From: Oceanospirillales bacterium
Lineage (GTDB): Bacteria; Pseudomonadota; Gammaproteobacteria; Pseudomonadales; Balneatricaceae
DNA: 33,781 bases
NCBI GenBank assembly: GCA_007693685.1
Contig: REDB01000116.1
Span: 1-33,781, forward strand
Direction: 5' to 3'
Shown here: positions 8,723 to 16,912 of the stretch, one piece after another
Position numbering within the stretch: the stretch's first letter is position 1
Layout of the letters: each line of letters starts with the position of its first letter
Notes under the pieces: model-generated
What the model saw: only the letters and a program-made list of their open reading frames with translations
What the model was told of the DNA's origin: nothing
Databases searched by the model: none
Made by a program: the position numbers and the translations under genes

Positions 8723-9802
8723 ATGGCGATGATGATGAAAGCGGCGGTGTTCGTAGAACCAGGCCGCATTGAATTAGAAGATAAGCCTATCCCTGATATT
8801 GGCCCCAATGATGCGTTGATTCGAGTAACCACGACCACTATCTGCGGTACCGATATTCATATTCTTAAAGGTGAATATCCGGTAGCGAAAGGTTTGACGG
8901 TTGGACATGAACCCGTTGGAATCATTGAAAAATTAGGTGCTAACGTACAGGGCTATCAAGAGGGCCAGCGCGTCATAGCGGGTGCCATTTGTCCGAGTTT
9001 TACCTCCTACGGTTGCCAAGATGGCTGCAGTGCTCAAGATGGCGGTAGTCACTCGCATGGTTATAAGCCGATGGGTGGCTGGCGCTTTGGTAACACCATT
9101 GATGGAGCTCAAGCAGAGTACTTACTGGTTCCTGATGCGCAGGCAAACCTGTCTCCAGTACCTGACGGCTTAACCGATGAACAGGTATTGATGTGTCCTG
9201 ACATTATGTCTACCGGCTTTGCTGGCGCTGAATCTGCCAATATACGTATTGGTGATACGGTCGCGGTATTTGCTCAGGGGCCTATTGGTCTTTGTGCAAC
9301 CGCTGGCGCAAAACTTCGAGGGGCTAGCCAAATTATTGTGGTGGATGGTATTCCAGAACGTTTGGAAATGGCGCGGAAAATGGGCGCTGATATTACCCTA
9401 GATTTTAATAAGGTCGATGTCGTATCCGAAATACTTAAAATTACCGGTGGACGAGGAGTCGACTCTTCTATTGAAGCGCTGGGTTTACAATCGACTTTTG
9501 AAGCTGCGCTGAGGGTGCTAAAGCCAGGAGGAACCCTGTCTAGCCTCGGTGTCTACTCTTCAGATCTACATATTCCACTAGATGCTTTCTGTGCAGGTTT
9601 GGGTGATCATAAAATCATCACCTCATTATGCCCAGGGGGTAAAGAGCGGATGCGTCGCCTAATGAGCATCATTGCTTCAGGGCGAATCGATTTAGGTCCG
9701 ATGGTGACACACCGATACTCTTTAGAAAACATAGTCGAGGCTTATGACCTCTTCTCTAACCAGCGCGATGGTGTGCTTAAAGTTGCCATACAAGCAGTCT
9801 AA
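8723..9802 (+). CDS. Zinc-dependent medium-chain alcohol dehydrogenase
   Basis: This 359-residue enzyme belongs to the medium-chain dehydrogenase/reductase superfamily and resembles the bacterial secondary-alcohol (isopropanol-type) dehydrogenases. Shared elements are GWRFGNTIDG (119-128), D160 in CPDIMSTGF, and CPGG near residue 293. Probable catalytic zinc ligands are C41, H62 (with E63) and D160, as in the Thermoanaerobacter/Clostridium enzymes. Several extra cysteines (C90, C98, C102) lie where structural-zinc ligands occur in other relatives. The Rossmann motif is AQGPIG (184-189). D208 at the end of the second beta strand (VVDG) suggests NAD(H) rather than NADP(H), an inference from the general rule for such folds. 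The exact substrate is not known. AAGGAG lies 6 nt before ATG 8723; ATGs at codons 3, 4 and 5 are alternatives. Its stop overlaps the convergent antiporter gene by 4 bases. Confidence 0.88.
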   Translation: MAMMMKAAVFVEPGRIELEDKPIPDIGPNDALIRVTTTTICGTDIHILKGEYPVAKGLTVGHEPVGIIEKLGANVQGYQEGQRVIAGAICPSFTSYGCQDGCSAQDGGSHSHGYKPMGGWRFGNTIDGAQAEYLLVPDAQANLSPVPDGLTDEQVLMCPDIMSTGFAGAESANIRIGDTVAVFAQGPIGLCATAGAKLRGASQIIVVDGIPERLEMARKMGADITLDFNKVDVVSEILKITGGRGVDSSIEALGLQSTFEAALRVLKPGGTLSSLGVYSSDLHIPLDAFCAGLGDHKIITSLCPGGKERMRRLMSIIASGRIDLGPMVTHRYSLENIVEAYDLFSNQRDGVLKVAIQAV

Positions 9803-11514
9803 TTAATCCATAACATTAAGTTAGCTAAGAGTAATATAACACCCAATAATGCAGCTACTTGAGATCGACTAAAGATCTCAAGTGCTGCTGATGGGGTAGG
9901 TTGTTGATCTTTGTCTACCCAGTTCAATAAGCTCGGCTGAACCTTTTGTTCATTTTTATCTTCTTTTTTATCCGCGCTCGCTTCTTTAACGCTAAACCAA
10001 GGCTCTATCAATACAATCAAATCGCCTTGAGGAACACTGGCACGAAGTGGCTGGCTGATAAACCAAAACGCAAAGACGCTGGCGATAACCGGAACCCAGA
10101 GTAATCCCAAGTATTCGATGGGTTGTTGTAAGACACTCTTGGTTTCTAGATTGCCACTAAAGAGAAGCGGTGCTAAAAAACCACATATCAATAAACCAGC
10201 CCAACTCAGCTGCATCCAATGATCAGCGGGTGAAGCTTGCAGTGATTCTCGTCTTTCCTGTCGTAGTAACCATAAGAATCGATACATTAATCCTGTAGTA
10301 GCCAGCGCACTCAGGGTTATACTCATGACAATACCGGGTAGATAGAGTGCATAAAGCCCTTCTTTTAATAATAGTTTCGCCTGAATACCGCTACCTGCGA
10401 TACCGACTAACGACAGTGCAGGTAACAACATCCCTAACACAAATAACACAATGGGAATGGATCGGTATTGGCTATTTATGCCAACCGATAAAAATAGTGC
10501 GCCTTTCGAGAGTGCATGATGCAGTGCGAAGAATGCCAGAACCGGAATGACTAATGGAGTTAACTCCGGCTTTAAGAATAAACATCCAATAGTGACCGTC
10601 ATTAAGCCCATTTGACTAATACTGGAGTAAGCTAAAACCGCTTTAGGTGCAAGTTGGAGCATGCCTACTAATCCGCCACCAAAGGATGCTACAAAGCCAA
10701 AGATGATCAGTAATATTCCCCATCCGGATGAATGCATATATCCCAATGGTAAAAGGCTGATCCATGCAAATAAACCTGCTTTGATCATTGCGCCACTGAG
10801 GACAGCACTGGCAGGAGTCGGTGCAACTGGGTGCGCTAAGGGCAGCCAAAGATGCATCAGAGGAATGCCCGCTTTGACACCAAAGCCGAAGAATAAACAG
10901 AAGAGTAGTAAATTGATCTGATTAGATTCTGGAATGGCTGCGGCAATATCCTGAGCAAGAATAGAGGTGTGCCCTGTGGCAGCACTGCCTAAAAATAATG
11001 CGGTGAGTATCAGCATTTCGCCGATCACCGCCATGATTAGATAGATCCGACCAGCACGTAAAGCCAGCTCTTTACCGGTATGAATCACTAATCCATAGCC
11101 AGCGAAGGTCATCAGAGCGAAAAATCCGTAAAAACTAATGATATCGGCACTGACTAATAATCCCAGATTGCCACTGAGGGTCAGTAACCACAAAATCCAA
11201 AAACGCTGCGCCTTGTCATCAGACTTGGTATAGCCTATGCCATACAGAGCGCTGAAGAACCAAAGTACCGAGGTAAATAGTAAAAATGTCATACCGGTTG
11301 GATGGGTATGCCAAACACTACCGAGTAATACCGCAGGCATACTTAGGTAAGTAATCTCTAACTGTCCAAGGTTAAGTAGACTCAGCAAAAATGCGGGTAA
11401 CACGGCAATGGCAGCGAAGATGCCCGCATTCTTCTTGAAAGTCTTAAAGCAGGCGAGTATCGCCAACATCATTGGAAATAAAGGCGTTAAAAAGAGTAAT
11501 CCTTGGCTGATCAT
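9799..11514 (-). CDS. Third MrpD/NuoL-like antiporter-type subunit, TM5 glutamate replaced
   Basis: This 571-residue polytopic membrane protein belongs to the proton-conducting antiporter-like family of Mrp, Mbh and complex I. Lysines corresponding to the conserved charges are present: K214 (TM7), K245 (TM8) and K337 (TM12). The TM5 element that reads YELLTL or LELLTF in the two upstream paralogues reads FALMTF here, so the conserved glutamate is alanine (A133). A hydrophilic Lys/Glu-rich segment lies near the C-terminus before a final helix. The ATG overlaps the preceding gene's stop (ATGA), and AAGGGAG is the ribosome binding site. It is the last gene of the cluster and ends tail to tail with the alcohol dehydrogenase gene. 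It may be a structural or modified ion-path subunit; which Mrp subunit it replaces is unclear. Confidence 0.82.
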   Translation of the reverse strand: MISQGLLFLTPLFPMMLAILACFKTFKKNAGIFAAIAVLPAFLLSLLNLGQLEITYLSMPAVLLGSVWHTHPTGMTFLLFTSVLWFFSALYGIGYTKSDDKAQRFWILWLLTLSGNLGLLVSADIISFYGFFALMTFAGYGLVIHTGKELALRAGRIYLIMAVIGEMLILTALFLGSAATGHTSILAQDIAAAIPESNQINLLLFCLFFGFGVKAGIPLMHLWLPLAHPVAPTPASAVLSGAMIKAGLFAWISLLPLGYMHSSGWGILLIIFGFVASFGGGLVGMLQLAPKAVLAYSSISQMGLMTVTIGCLFLKPELTPLVIPVLAFFALHHALSKGALFLSVGINSQYRSIPIVLFVLGMLLPALSLVGIAGSGIQAKLLLKEGLYALYLPGIVMSITLSALATTGLMYRFLWLLRQERRESLQASPADHWMQLSWAGLLICGFLAPLLFSGNLETKSVLQQPIEYLGLLWVPVIASVFAFWFISQPLRASVPQGDLIVLIEPWFSVKEASADKKEDKNEQKVQPSLLNWVDKDQQPTPSAALEIFSRSQVAALLGVILLLANLMLWIN

Positions 11515-13007
11515 CGCAGGTACTCCCTTAAAGTAATCAGTTCAGCCCATCCCAAGGGACTTAGGATAGAGCTAGCAAATAAACCTGCAGCGATACTCAG
11601 AGATGCTGTGACTAATGCTGGAATAAGCAGTAAAGGTATCGCGTCTCGGTTGTTATTGATAACTTCAAGTGGCCATTGCCCTTGCTGAGGGTTAAACCAA
11701 ATTCGTTTAAGTACCGGTAAGAAGTAAGCTGCATTGAGTAGACTACTGCCAATCAAAACAAAAATGACCCATTCCATATTTGCTTCAAGCGCACCCATCC
11801 CTAGATACCATTTACTGATAAAGCCAGCTACAGGTGGCAATCCAATCATCCCTAAAGCACCTACGGTAAAGGCTGCACTGGTTAGTGGCATGCGTTTGCC
11901 AACACCATCTAACTCATGAATCTTATGAATACCGAGGGTTTCAGCGAAATTACCTGCACAGAAGAACAGAGTGACTTTCATCAAACCTTGATGCAGTAAG
12001 TGAACTAAGCCTCCGATGGTGCCAAGGGGACCAAATAAGCTAATACCCAATAAGATATAAGAGACTTGGCTAACCGTTGAATAGGCAAGTCGCTTTTTGA
12101 TATCTATTTGTTGTAATGCTCGCCAAGAGCCGTACAAAATAGTAAATGAAGCGAGCACGGCGATGGGGAAAAGAAAACCTTGCTGCCATGACAACTCTAT
12201 ACCATAGATATCGTAAATTACCCTGACGATACCAAAAGCCCCTGCCTTAACTACCGCTACCGCATGCAAAAGCGCACTCACAGGTGCAGGGGCCACCATC
12301 GCAGTGGGCAGCCAACCATGGAAGGGGAAAATGGCCGCTTTAACTCCTAAACCAGCAATCAGTAAAATAAAGATGATGGTCATCAGTTCCGGCCAGGTGC
12401 CGACTAATGCCGCTGTGCGTTCAATATCACCAAACGCGATGTCACCGCCAAGCGCATATAGAGCAGCAACACCTAGCAGCAGAACTACACCGCCGCTTAG
12501 GGTATAGATCAAATAGGTTCGACCCGCTTTAATAGATGCGGCATTACCTCGGTGAACCACCAACGGATAGGTAGACAGAGTTAATAGCTCGTAAAAAATT
12601 AAAAAAGTGAACAGGTTACCAGCCAGTGATATCCCCATGGTACTGGCAACGCATAAACTGAAATATCCAAAGAAACGGCTTCGGTTGGGTGAGTTTTCAA
12701 GATAGCCTATGGCATATAGGGTCGTGAACAACCAAAGTACCGAAGACAAACCTGCAAATAAAATCGCGAGCGAATCTGCTCGTAAAATCAATTCTAATCC
12801 TGGAAGTACCTCCAGTCTTATTTCTGGATACTGTTGCTTTAACACTGCCTGTATTAAGAACACGATAAGTATCAATTTGATACAAGCAGCACCTAGATTG
12901 ATGGTGCTGCGAAGGACATGACGTTGTTCAGGCAACATGAAAATGATCGTTGCTGCCATGAAAGAGGTCATTAGCACAGCTAAGGGAAGCCAGTCAGTCC
13001 AGCTCAT
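11511..13007 (-). CDS. Second MrpD-like proton-conducting antiporter subunit
   Basis: This 498-residue, multi-helix membrane protein is of the MrpD/NuoM family. Conserved ion-path residues are visible: E140 in FYELLTLSTY (TM5), K223 in GVKAAIFPFHGWLP (TM7), a TM8 lysine in VVKAG and a TM12 lysine in LMKVTLFF. I set the start at ATG 13007, which overlaps the preceding stop as ATGA and has GGAGG upstream. The longer frame from 13058 adds 17 polar residues and would overlap the neighbour by 55 bases. The protein is expected to move Na+ or K+ and H+ across the inner membrane within the Mrp complex. Its assignment as MrpD rather than an MrpA-like paralogue is uncertain. Confidence 0.88.
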   Translation of the reverse strand: MSWTDWLPLAVLMTSFMAATIIFMLPEQRHVLRSTINLGAACIKLILIVFLIQAVLKQQYPEIRLEVLPGLELILRADSLAILFAGLSSVLWLFTTLYAIGYLENSPNRSRFFGYFSLCVASTMGISLAGNLFTFLIFYELLTLSTYPLVVHRGNAASIKAGRTYLIYTLSGGVVLLLGVAALYALGGDIAFGDIERTAALVGTWPELMTIIFILLIAGLGVKAAIFPFHGWLPTAMVAPAPVSALLHAVAVVKAGAFGIVRVIYDIYGIELSWQQGFLFPIAVLASFTILYGSWRALQQIDIKKRLAYSTVSQVSYILLGISLFGPLGTIGGLVHLLHQGLMKVTLFFCAGNFAETLGIHKIHELDGVGKRMPLTSAAFTVGALGMIGLPPVAGFISKWYLGMGALEANMEWVIFVLIGSSLLNAAYFLPVLKRIWFNPQQGQWPLEVINNNRDAIPLLLIPALVTASLSIAAGLFASSILSPLGWAELITLREYLR

Positions 13008-14467
13008 GGCAGCGCCTCCATCACAGGACCAGGTAAACTGATCATCTCCAGTGGCCACAACGAAGCAAACCCCAGCAAGATACTAATTCCAGATAAACTC
13101 AGTGCAATAAGCTCTAGGGATAAGCGTGGTCGCTTGTAGGTATCGAGTGCATCGGTTTCTTGATAGGTGTAAGCGAATACTCTGAAGATATAAGCAGCTG
13201 ACAATAGACTGCCTAGCAGCAATACCACGATCCACCACCATTGTCCCGACATAAAGCTGCTTTGTAACAGCATCCACTTAGCATTAAACCCTCCACTCGG
13301 AGGCAGTCCCATCAGACTGACACCGGCCAAGCCAAAAGCAAATATATTGAGTGGCCGATAGCGACTCATACCTGCTAACGAGACTAGGTCGGGCTTCCCT
13401 GTGCAGAAAATGAGGTTACCTGCTGCTAAGAACATGCCTGCCTTGGCAAATGCATGTGCCAAAAGCATCAAAATACCACCCTGGTAGGCAAGCATGGATG
13501 CTTCACTGTTTTCAGCAACCAGCAGCGGAAACATCAAGGTCATGTAACCTATCTGAGCGACGGTGGAGTAAGCAACCACCATCTTTAGATGGGTTTGGCG
13601 TAACGCCATCCATCCTCCCCACAGAATCGCGCCAGCGCCTAGAGCTCCCAATAGCTGAGATAGGGAGGGTAAAAATTGATAAATTTGGAATTCTATCCAG
13701 AAGCGCAGCAGGATATAAAATGAAGCCTTAATCACCAATGCAGAGAGTAATGCGCTGACGGGGGTTAATGCACCACCATGGGCAGGTGGTAGCCAAGTAT
13801 GTAGTGGAAAAACAGCCGTTTTTAGCAGTAAACCACCCAGTATCAGAGTGACTGCTACTTGTGTGGTCGGTCCCCACTGCCAAGTTTCAGCTAAGCTGTC
13901 CATCGCTAGCGTGCCTTGAGCACCATATAGCAGAGCAACACCTAATAGATAGGCCATTGATCCAAGCAAGGCGGCATATAGGTAGCGAATAGAAGCTTCT
14001 AGCGAACGCTCATCTGACGCAAAGGCAACTAAACCCACCGCCGCAAAGGTCAGCAATTCCAACCCGACATAGAGGTTGAAGGTATCAGCTGCAAGCCAAA
14101 TGCCATTGAGTGAAGCCCATAAAAACCAAAGTAGCGGCCAAAAGTTAGCTCGTTTGTGTAAACTCAAATAATGATGGGCATAAAAGGCACAGGCAGACGC
14201 AACAAGACTACTCATTAAAACAAACAGCGTTGCTAAGCCATCGGCACGAAGTGAGATACCCAAAGGCGCTTGCCAATCCGCCATGGCATAAAATTGAGGC
14301 CCATAGTGGGTCACTTGATACCAGAGTATGACGGATGCCATCAGTTGCGTGAAAATACCTACCACTGAAGCGGCTGAACGCCAATGATAGGGCAGCAACA
14401 TGGTCAAAGTGGCGCCTGCCAGCGGAATCACCAATAGCCAAGGGATTGGAGACAGAATCATATTCAT
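13004..14467 (-). CDS. mnhD: MnhD/MrpD-like cation:proton antiporter subunit
   Basis: This 487-residue polytopic inner-membrane protein carries the full set of antiporter-family charges. E137 is in LELLTF (TM5), at the same position number as in well-studied MrpD. K216 is in LLLKTAVFPLHTWLPPAHG (TM7), with a further lysine in LVIKAS (TM8) and one in AHAFAKAGMF (TM12). It directly follows the MnhC-like gene with a 4-base ATGA overlap, matching the usual C-D order of Mrp operons, which is why I give it the D symbol. GAGG precedes the ATG; a second ATG at codon 3 is an equally possible start. Confidence 0.88.
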   Translation of the reverse strand: MNMILSPIPWLLVIPLAGATLTMLLPYHWRSAASVVGIFTQLMASVILWYQVTHYGPQFYAMADWQAPLGISLRADGLATLFVLMSSLVASACAFYAHHYLSLHKRANFWPLLWFLWASLNGIWLAADTFNLYVGLELLTFAAVGLVAFASDERSLEASIRYLYAALLGSMAYLLGVALLYGAQGTLAMDSLAETWQWGPTTQVAVTLILGGLLLKTAVFPLHTWLPPAHGGALTPVSALLSALVIKASFYILLRFWIEFQIYQFLPSLSQLLGALGAGAILWGGWMALRQTHLKMVVAYSTVAQIGYMTLMFPLLVAENSEASMLAYQGGILMLLAHAFAKAGMFLAAGNLIFCTGKPDLVSLAGMSRYRPLNIFAFGLAGVSLMGLPPSGGFNAKWMLLQSSFMSGQWWWIVVLLLGSLLSAAYIFRVFAYTYQETDALDTYKRPRLSLELIALSLSGISILLGFASLWPLEMISLPGPVMEALP

Positions 14468-14769
14468 GATGCGTCATCCTCGGGCAGTTGTGTCGATCCT
14501 TTAAGTTGGAACCAGCGACGAATCAACACTAAGCCTAGTGCTGTTGCTGCCACAGCGACAACGATGCCTGTCAGCACCAGTGCTTGAATCACATGGTCAG
14601 TGACACCTTGCCCTCGTTGAGCAAATCCAACCATAACCAGAAATGTACCGTTGCCGATCAAATTAAACGCAATCAATCTTCTTAAAAGGTGCCGATGGTA
14701 AATAAATCCGAAAAAACCTAAGCCACATAGACCCACGCCACACAGGGTGAAAATCAGATTAGTGTCCAT
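14464..14769 (-). CDS. mnhC: MnhC/MrpC-like (NuoK-like) antiporter subunit
   Basis: This 101-residue protein has three hydrophobic helices. The MrpC/NuoK hallmarks are a loop-helix with NLIGNG near residue 36 and DHVIQALVLTGIVVAVAATA near residue 58, which corresponds to the D.L.QALVLTAIVI element of MrpC. The C-terminus is short and polar. It is an inner-membrane core subunit of the antiporter complex. The start ATG 14769 has a textbook ribosome binding site (AAGGAGG) and lies 11 bases inside the preceding gene; the stop overlaps the next start by 4 bases. Confidence 0.9.
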   Translation of the reverse strand: MDTNLIFTLCGVGLCGLGFFGFIYHRHLLRRLIAFNLIGNGTFLVMVGFAQRGQGVTDHVIQALVLTGIVVAVAATALGLVLIRRWFQLKGSTQLPEDDAS

Positions 14770-15715
14770 GATCGCCTCCTTGATATGTCTGGTGAGGAGG
14801 GGAATTAGCGATGGTAAATAGGCTTAACAGAATCAGTCCAATGGATAACGTCAGTGCTAGTTCAATCAGCAGAATCAACATGCCAGCGCCACCTTCAGGG
14901 TAGGCAAGTAAAGGCCTTCCTCCAATTAAACTGCTGGTGGCAACCGCCAGAAAAACGCCAAACCCTAATAATAAGCCTGCTTGCATCATTCGATGGCTGA
15001 CTTGAGAAGAGAGTTTGATGCCAGAAATATGCAACAGTATAAAAGCAGCGGCTAACATGGCACCTGCTTGAAATGCACCGCCTGGGCGATCTGAACCTGC
15101 CCAAAGAAGATACATGGAGGTAATCAGCATGGCGGGAATGAGTAACGTCAGACAAGCATGTAACAGAGGGTTAGGTAACCCAGGTAAGCTATCTTGCGCT
15201 TGTTGGTCAGTTTGAAGCGCTAAGCCAACCAATACTGCTAGAACTAAAACTCCCACCTCTAACAAGGTATCGTAACTACGGAAATTGAGTAGCACGGCAG
15301 TAATTGGATGAGATACACCGCTTTCTGGCATTGCCTCAGTTACCAGTAGGTGAATATTGATCGCGGGAGTCGGTTGATTGAACACGGCCCATAACAGTAA
15401 ACCGACTAGAGTAAAGCTGGATACTATCGCGAGAACCAGTCGTTTGCGGCTGGGAGCAGGTTCATCGTTTTCAAGGTTTCCCGTTTTTTTCAAATGTCCC
15501 AGCGTATCTAACAGTAGAACTCCAGTGATACCAGCACCGATTGCCGCTTCTGCTAGGGCAATATCAGGCGCACCCAGTCGAATCCAACCAATCGCAAGCA
15601 TTAAACCTAATAAAATAAAAAACACTACCGAACGAAATAGACTGCGACTTACTATGCAGGTGAAGGCGATGGCGAGTATGCCGATCAACAATGTTAGATC
15701 AATCAGTAGATTCAT
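14759..15715 (-). CDS. mnhB: Fused DUF4040 (MbhD) - MbhE-like - MnhB antiporter subunit
   Basis: This 318-residue membrane protein looks like a fusion. Residues about 1-75 match the DUF4040/MbhD segment (RLGAPDIALAEAAIGAG). About 90-175 match the MbhE-like segment (ITAVLLNFRSYDTLLE). The rest matches MnhB (a PGGAFQAGAMLAAAF core and four helices). In canonical Mrp systems the DUF4040 and MbhE pieces form the C-terminus of MrpA and MrpB is separate. Here they are joined to B and no full-length MrpA is present. ATG 15715 has AAAAGGAG 9 nt upstream; that site is part of a tandem repeat lying in the end of the preceding gene, which overlaps by 17 bases. Confidence 0.87.
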   Translation of the reverse strand: MNLLIDLTLLIGILAIAFTCIVSRSLFRSVVFFILLGLMLAIGWIRLGAPDIALAEAAIGAGITGVLLLDTLGHLKKTGNLENDEPAPSRKRLVLAIVSSFTLVGLLLWAVFNQPTPAINIHLLVTEAMPESGVSHPITAVLLNFRSYDTLLEVGVLVLAVLVGLALQTDQQAQDSLPGLPNPLLHACLTLLIPAMLITSMYLLWAGSDRPGGAFQAGAMLAAAFILLHISGIKLSSQVSHRMMQAGLLLGFGVFLAVATSSLIGGRPLLAYPEGGAGMLILLIELALTLSIGLILLSLFTIANSPPHQTYQGGDHGH

Positions 15716-16091
15716 CGCCTGACTCTCCTTTTACGGACTCTCTCTTTAATGACTCTCCTTTTAGTGAACCTTCTCCCTTTAAAGAAGCATCTCCTGACGA
15801 TTTAAGCGGTACCTGCTGCGCTCTTGCCTCCCAAGCGACAAGATGACCGCTTAAGGCGCTTGCTAGCATGACTAAAAGCCAGATTAACAGTATTTTTAGC
15901 GTAATTAATACTGAAAAGCTTGCCGGAATAAGCCCGATAACGATTAAACCCAAACCGACATTGTCTGCCTTGGTCAGTGCATGAATTCGAGTGTAAGTGT
16001 CTGGAAAGCGAACTAAGCCAATCGATCCGACTAAAAACATCAGTGCGCCACTGATCAGCAGAATTGTTTGCAGCAGATTCAACAGTGTCAT
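15699..16091 (-). CDS. mnhG: MnhG/MrpG-like antiporter subunit with repetitive C-terminal tail
   Basis: This 130-residue small membrane protein has three helices in residues 1-88 and the MrpG-type sequence IGLVRFPDTYTRIHALTKADN (about 24-44). MrpG proteins are usually about 100-120 residues. The extra tail (about 96-130) is hydrophilic and carries pentapeptide repeats LKGES, LKRES, VKGES. The repeat region doubles as the ribosome-binding region of the next gene. ATG 16091 overlaps the preceding stop (ATGA) and has GGAGG upstream. It is an accessory inner-membrane subunit of the Mrp complex. Confidence 0.9.
   Translation of the reverse strand: MTLLNLLQTILLISGALMFLVGSIGLVRFPDTYTRIHALTKADNVGLGLIVIGLIPASFSVLITLKILLIWLLVMLASALSGHLVAWEARAQQVPLKSSGDASLKGEGSLKGESLKRESVKGESGDESTD
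15721..15783 (-). repeat. Tandem 15-bp repeat carrying Shine-Dalgarno sequences
   Basis: Three head-to-tail 15-bp units lie at 15721-15735, 15736-15750 and 15751-15765, followed by a degenerate fourth (about 15766-15783). Read on the minus strand, units one and three contain AAAAGGAGAGTC, unit two AAAGAGAGAGTC, and the degenerate unit AAAGGGAGAAGG. They encode the MnhG tail repeats. The copy nearest the start of the next gene supplies its ribosome binding site (AAAAGGAG, 15725-15732, 9 nt before ATG 15715). Confidence 0.85.
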
Positions 16092-16366
16092 GACTGATCC
16101 TCCGAATCCGGTTTAACCTTCCAAACGCGACTGACAAAGGCAACTGCTGCCAACATGGCGAGTAACGCCAAGACTAAAGCGGTATCACGAGCCGCTGGCA
16201 TCGACTGAAGCTCTGCTAAAATCAGCAATACCGCAACACCGGTGGTACCAAATAACTGAGCAGCTAGAAGCCGATCGGCTAACCGAGGTCCTTGAATGAC
16301 TCGACCAACACCTACGATCAGCGATATCAGCAGGATTAACAGAGTAATGCCATACACCCAAGTCAT
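16088..16366 (-). CDS. mnhF: MnhF/MrpF-like antiporter subunit
   Basis: This 92-residue protein with three predicted helices has MrpF-type features: a first helix ending in RVIQGPRLADRLLAAQLFGT and a third helix with DTALVLALLAMLAAVAFVSR. It is a small inner-membrane subunit of the Mrp complex. It sits between E and G, the usual E-F-G order. Both junctions are 4-base ATGA overlaps, and CAGGAG is the ribosome binding site. Confidence rests on the motif pattern and the gene order together. Confidence 0.9.
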   Translation of the reverse strand: MTWVYGITLLILLISLIVGVGRVIQGPRLADRLLAAQLFGTTGVAVLLILAELQSMPAARDTALVLALLAMLAAVAFVSRVWKVKPDSEDQS

Positions 16367-16869
16367 TGACTAGTCTCCTGCTTTTTAAACAATGCTATCA
16401 GCTTATCTTCAAGTTTTCTGAGCCCAGCAATGGTTGTCGCTTTATCATCCAGTGAATGAATCACAAGCCCATAGCTTTCACTACTGACACTGAGAGTGCC
16501 CGGCATTAGGCTTAGGCAGCTCATAAACAACCAGCGAGGTAAACCATCTAAGCAGGTTTCAAAAATAACCCACTGAGAACCAACAGGTAAGTCACGACGC
16601 AGAGTACGTTTAGCAATATCAAAGCCAGCGATAAGCGAGGTGGCAATAAAAAAAACAATAAAGCTGGGTAGTGCAATAAAGCGGAGACGATAGGGGTTCT
16701 GCGGCGTCAGATGAAAACTGACTAACACCGCAACTAGCACAGTAGGAATGCCTATTAGCCAACTGCTCGGGCTGCCTTCCGTTAAAATCCACCACAACAA
16801 GCAGCCAAGAGCCAAACGCCAAAATAGCGCTAAGGGCTGAGCCATGATCCGATTGTAAAGACCCACCAT
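16363..16869 (-). CDS. mnhE: MnhE/MrpE-like antiporter subunit
   Basis: This 168-residue membrane protein of the MrpE family has N-terminal hydrophobic helices with LALGCLLWWILTEG and WLIGIPTVLVAVLV, then a further membrane segment (FIVFFIATSLIAGFDIAKRT). The cytosolic C-terminal part contains LMPGTLSV and LVIHSLDD, typical of the family. It is the first recognisable antiporter subunit of the cluster and starts 43 bases after the ChaN-like gene. ATG 16869 has AAGGGG upstream; an internal ATG at codon 9 is a less likely start. Confidence 0.9.
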   Translation of the reverse strand: MVGLYNRIMAQPLALFWRLALGCLLWWILTEGSPSSWLIGIPTVLVAVLVSFHLTPQNPYRLRFIALPSFIVFFIATSLIAGFDIAKRTLRRDLPVGSQWVIFETCLDGLPRWLFMSCLSLMPGTLSVSSESYGLVIHSLDDKATTIAGLRKLEDKLIALFKKQETSQ

Positions 16870-16912
16870 ACTCTGTTAACCCCTTGTATAACTGCAATTA
16901 CAACTACTTACT

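Noticed and set aside
13008-13058. Extension of the second antiporter subunit upstream of ATG 13007
   Set aside because: It is polar, not membrane-like; ATG 13007 gives the same ATGA coupling seen at neighbouring junctions.
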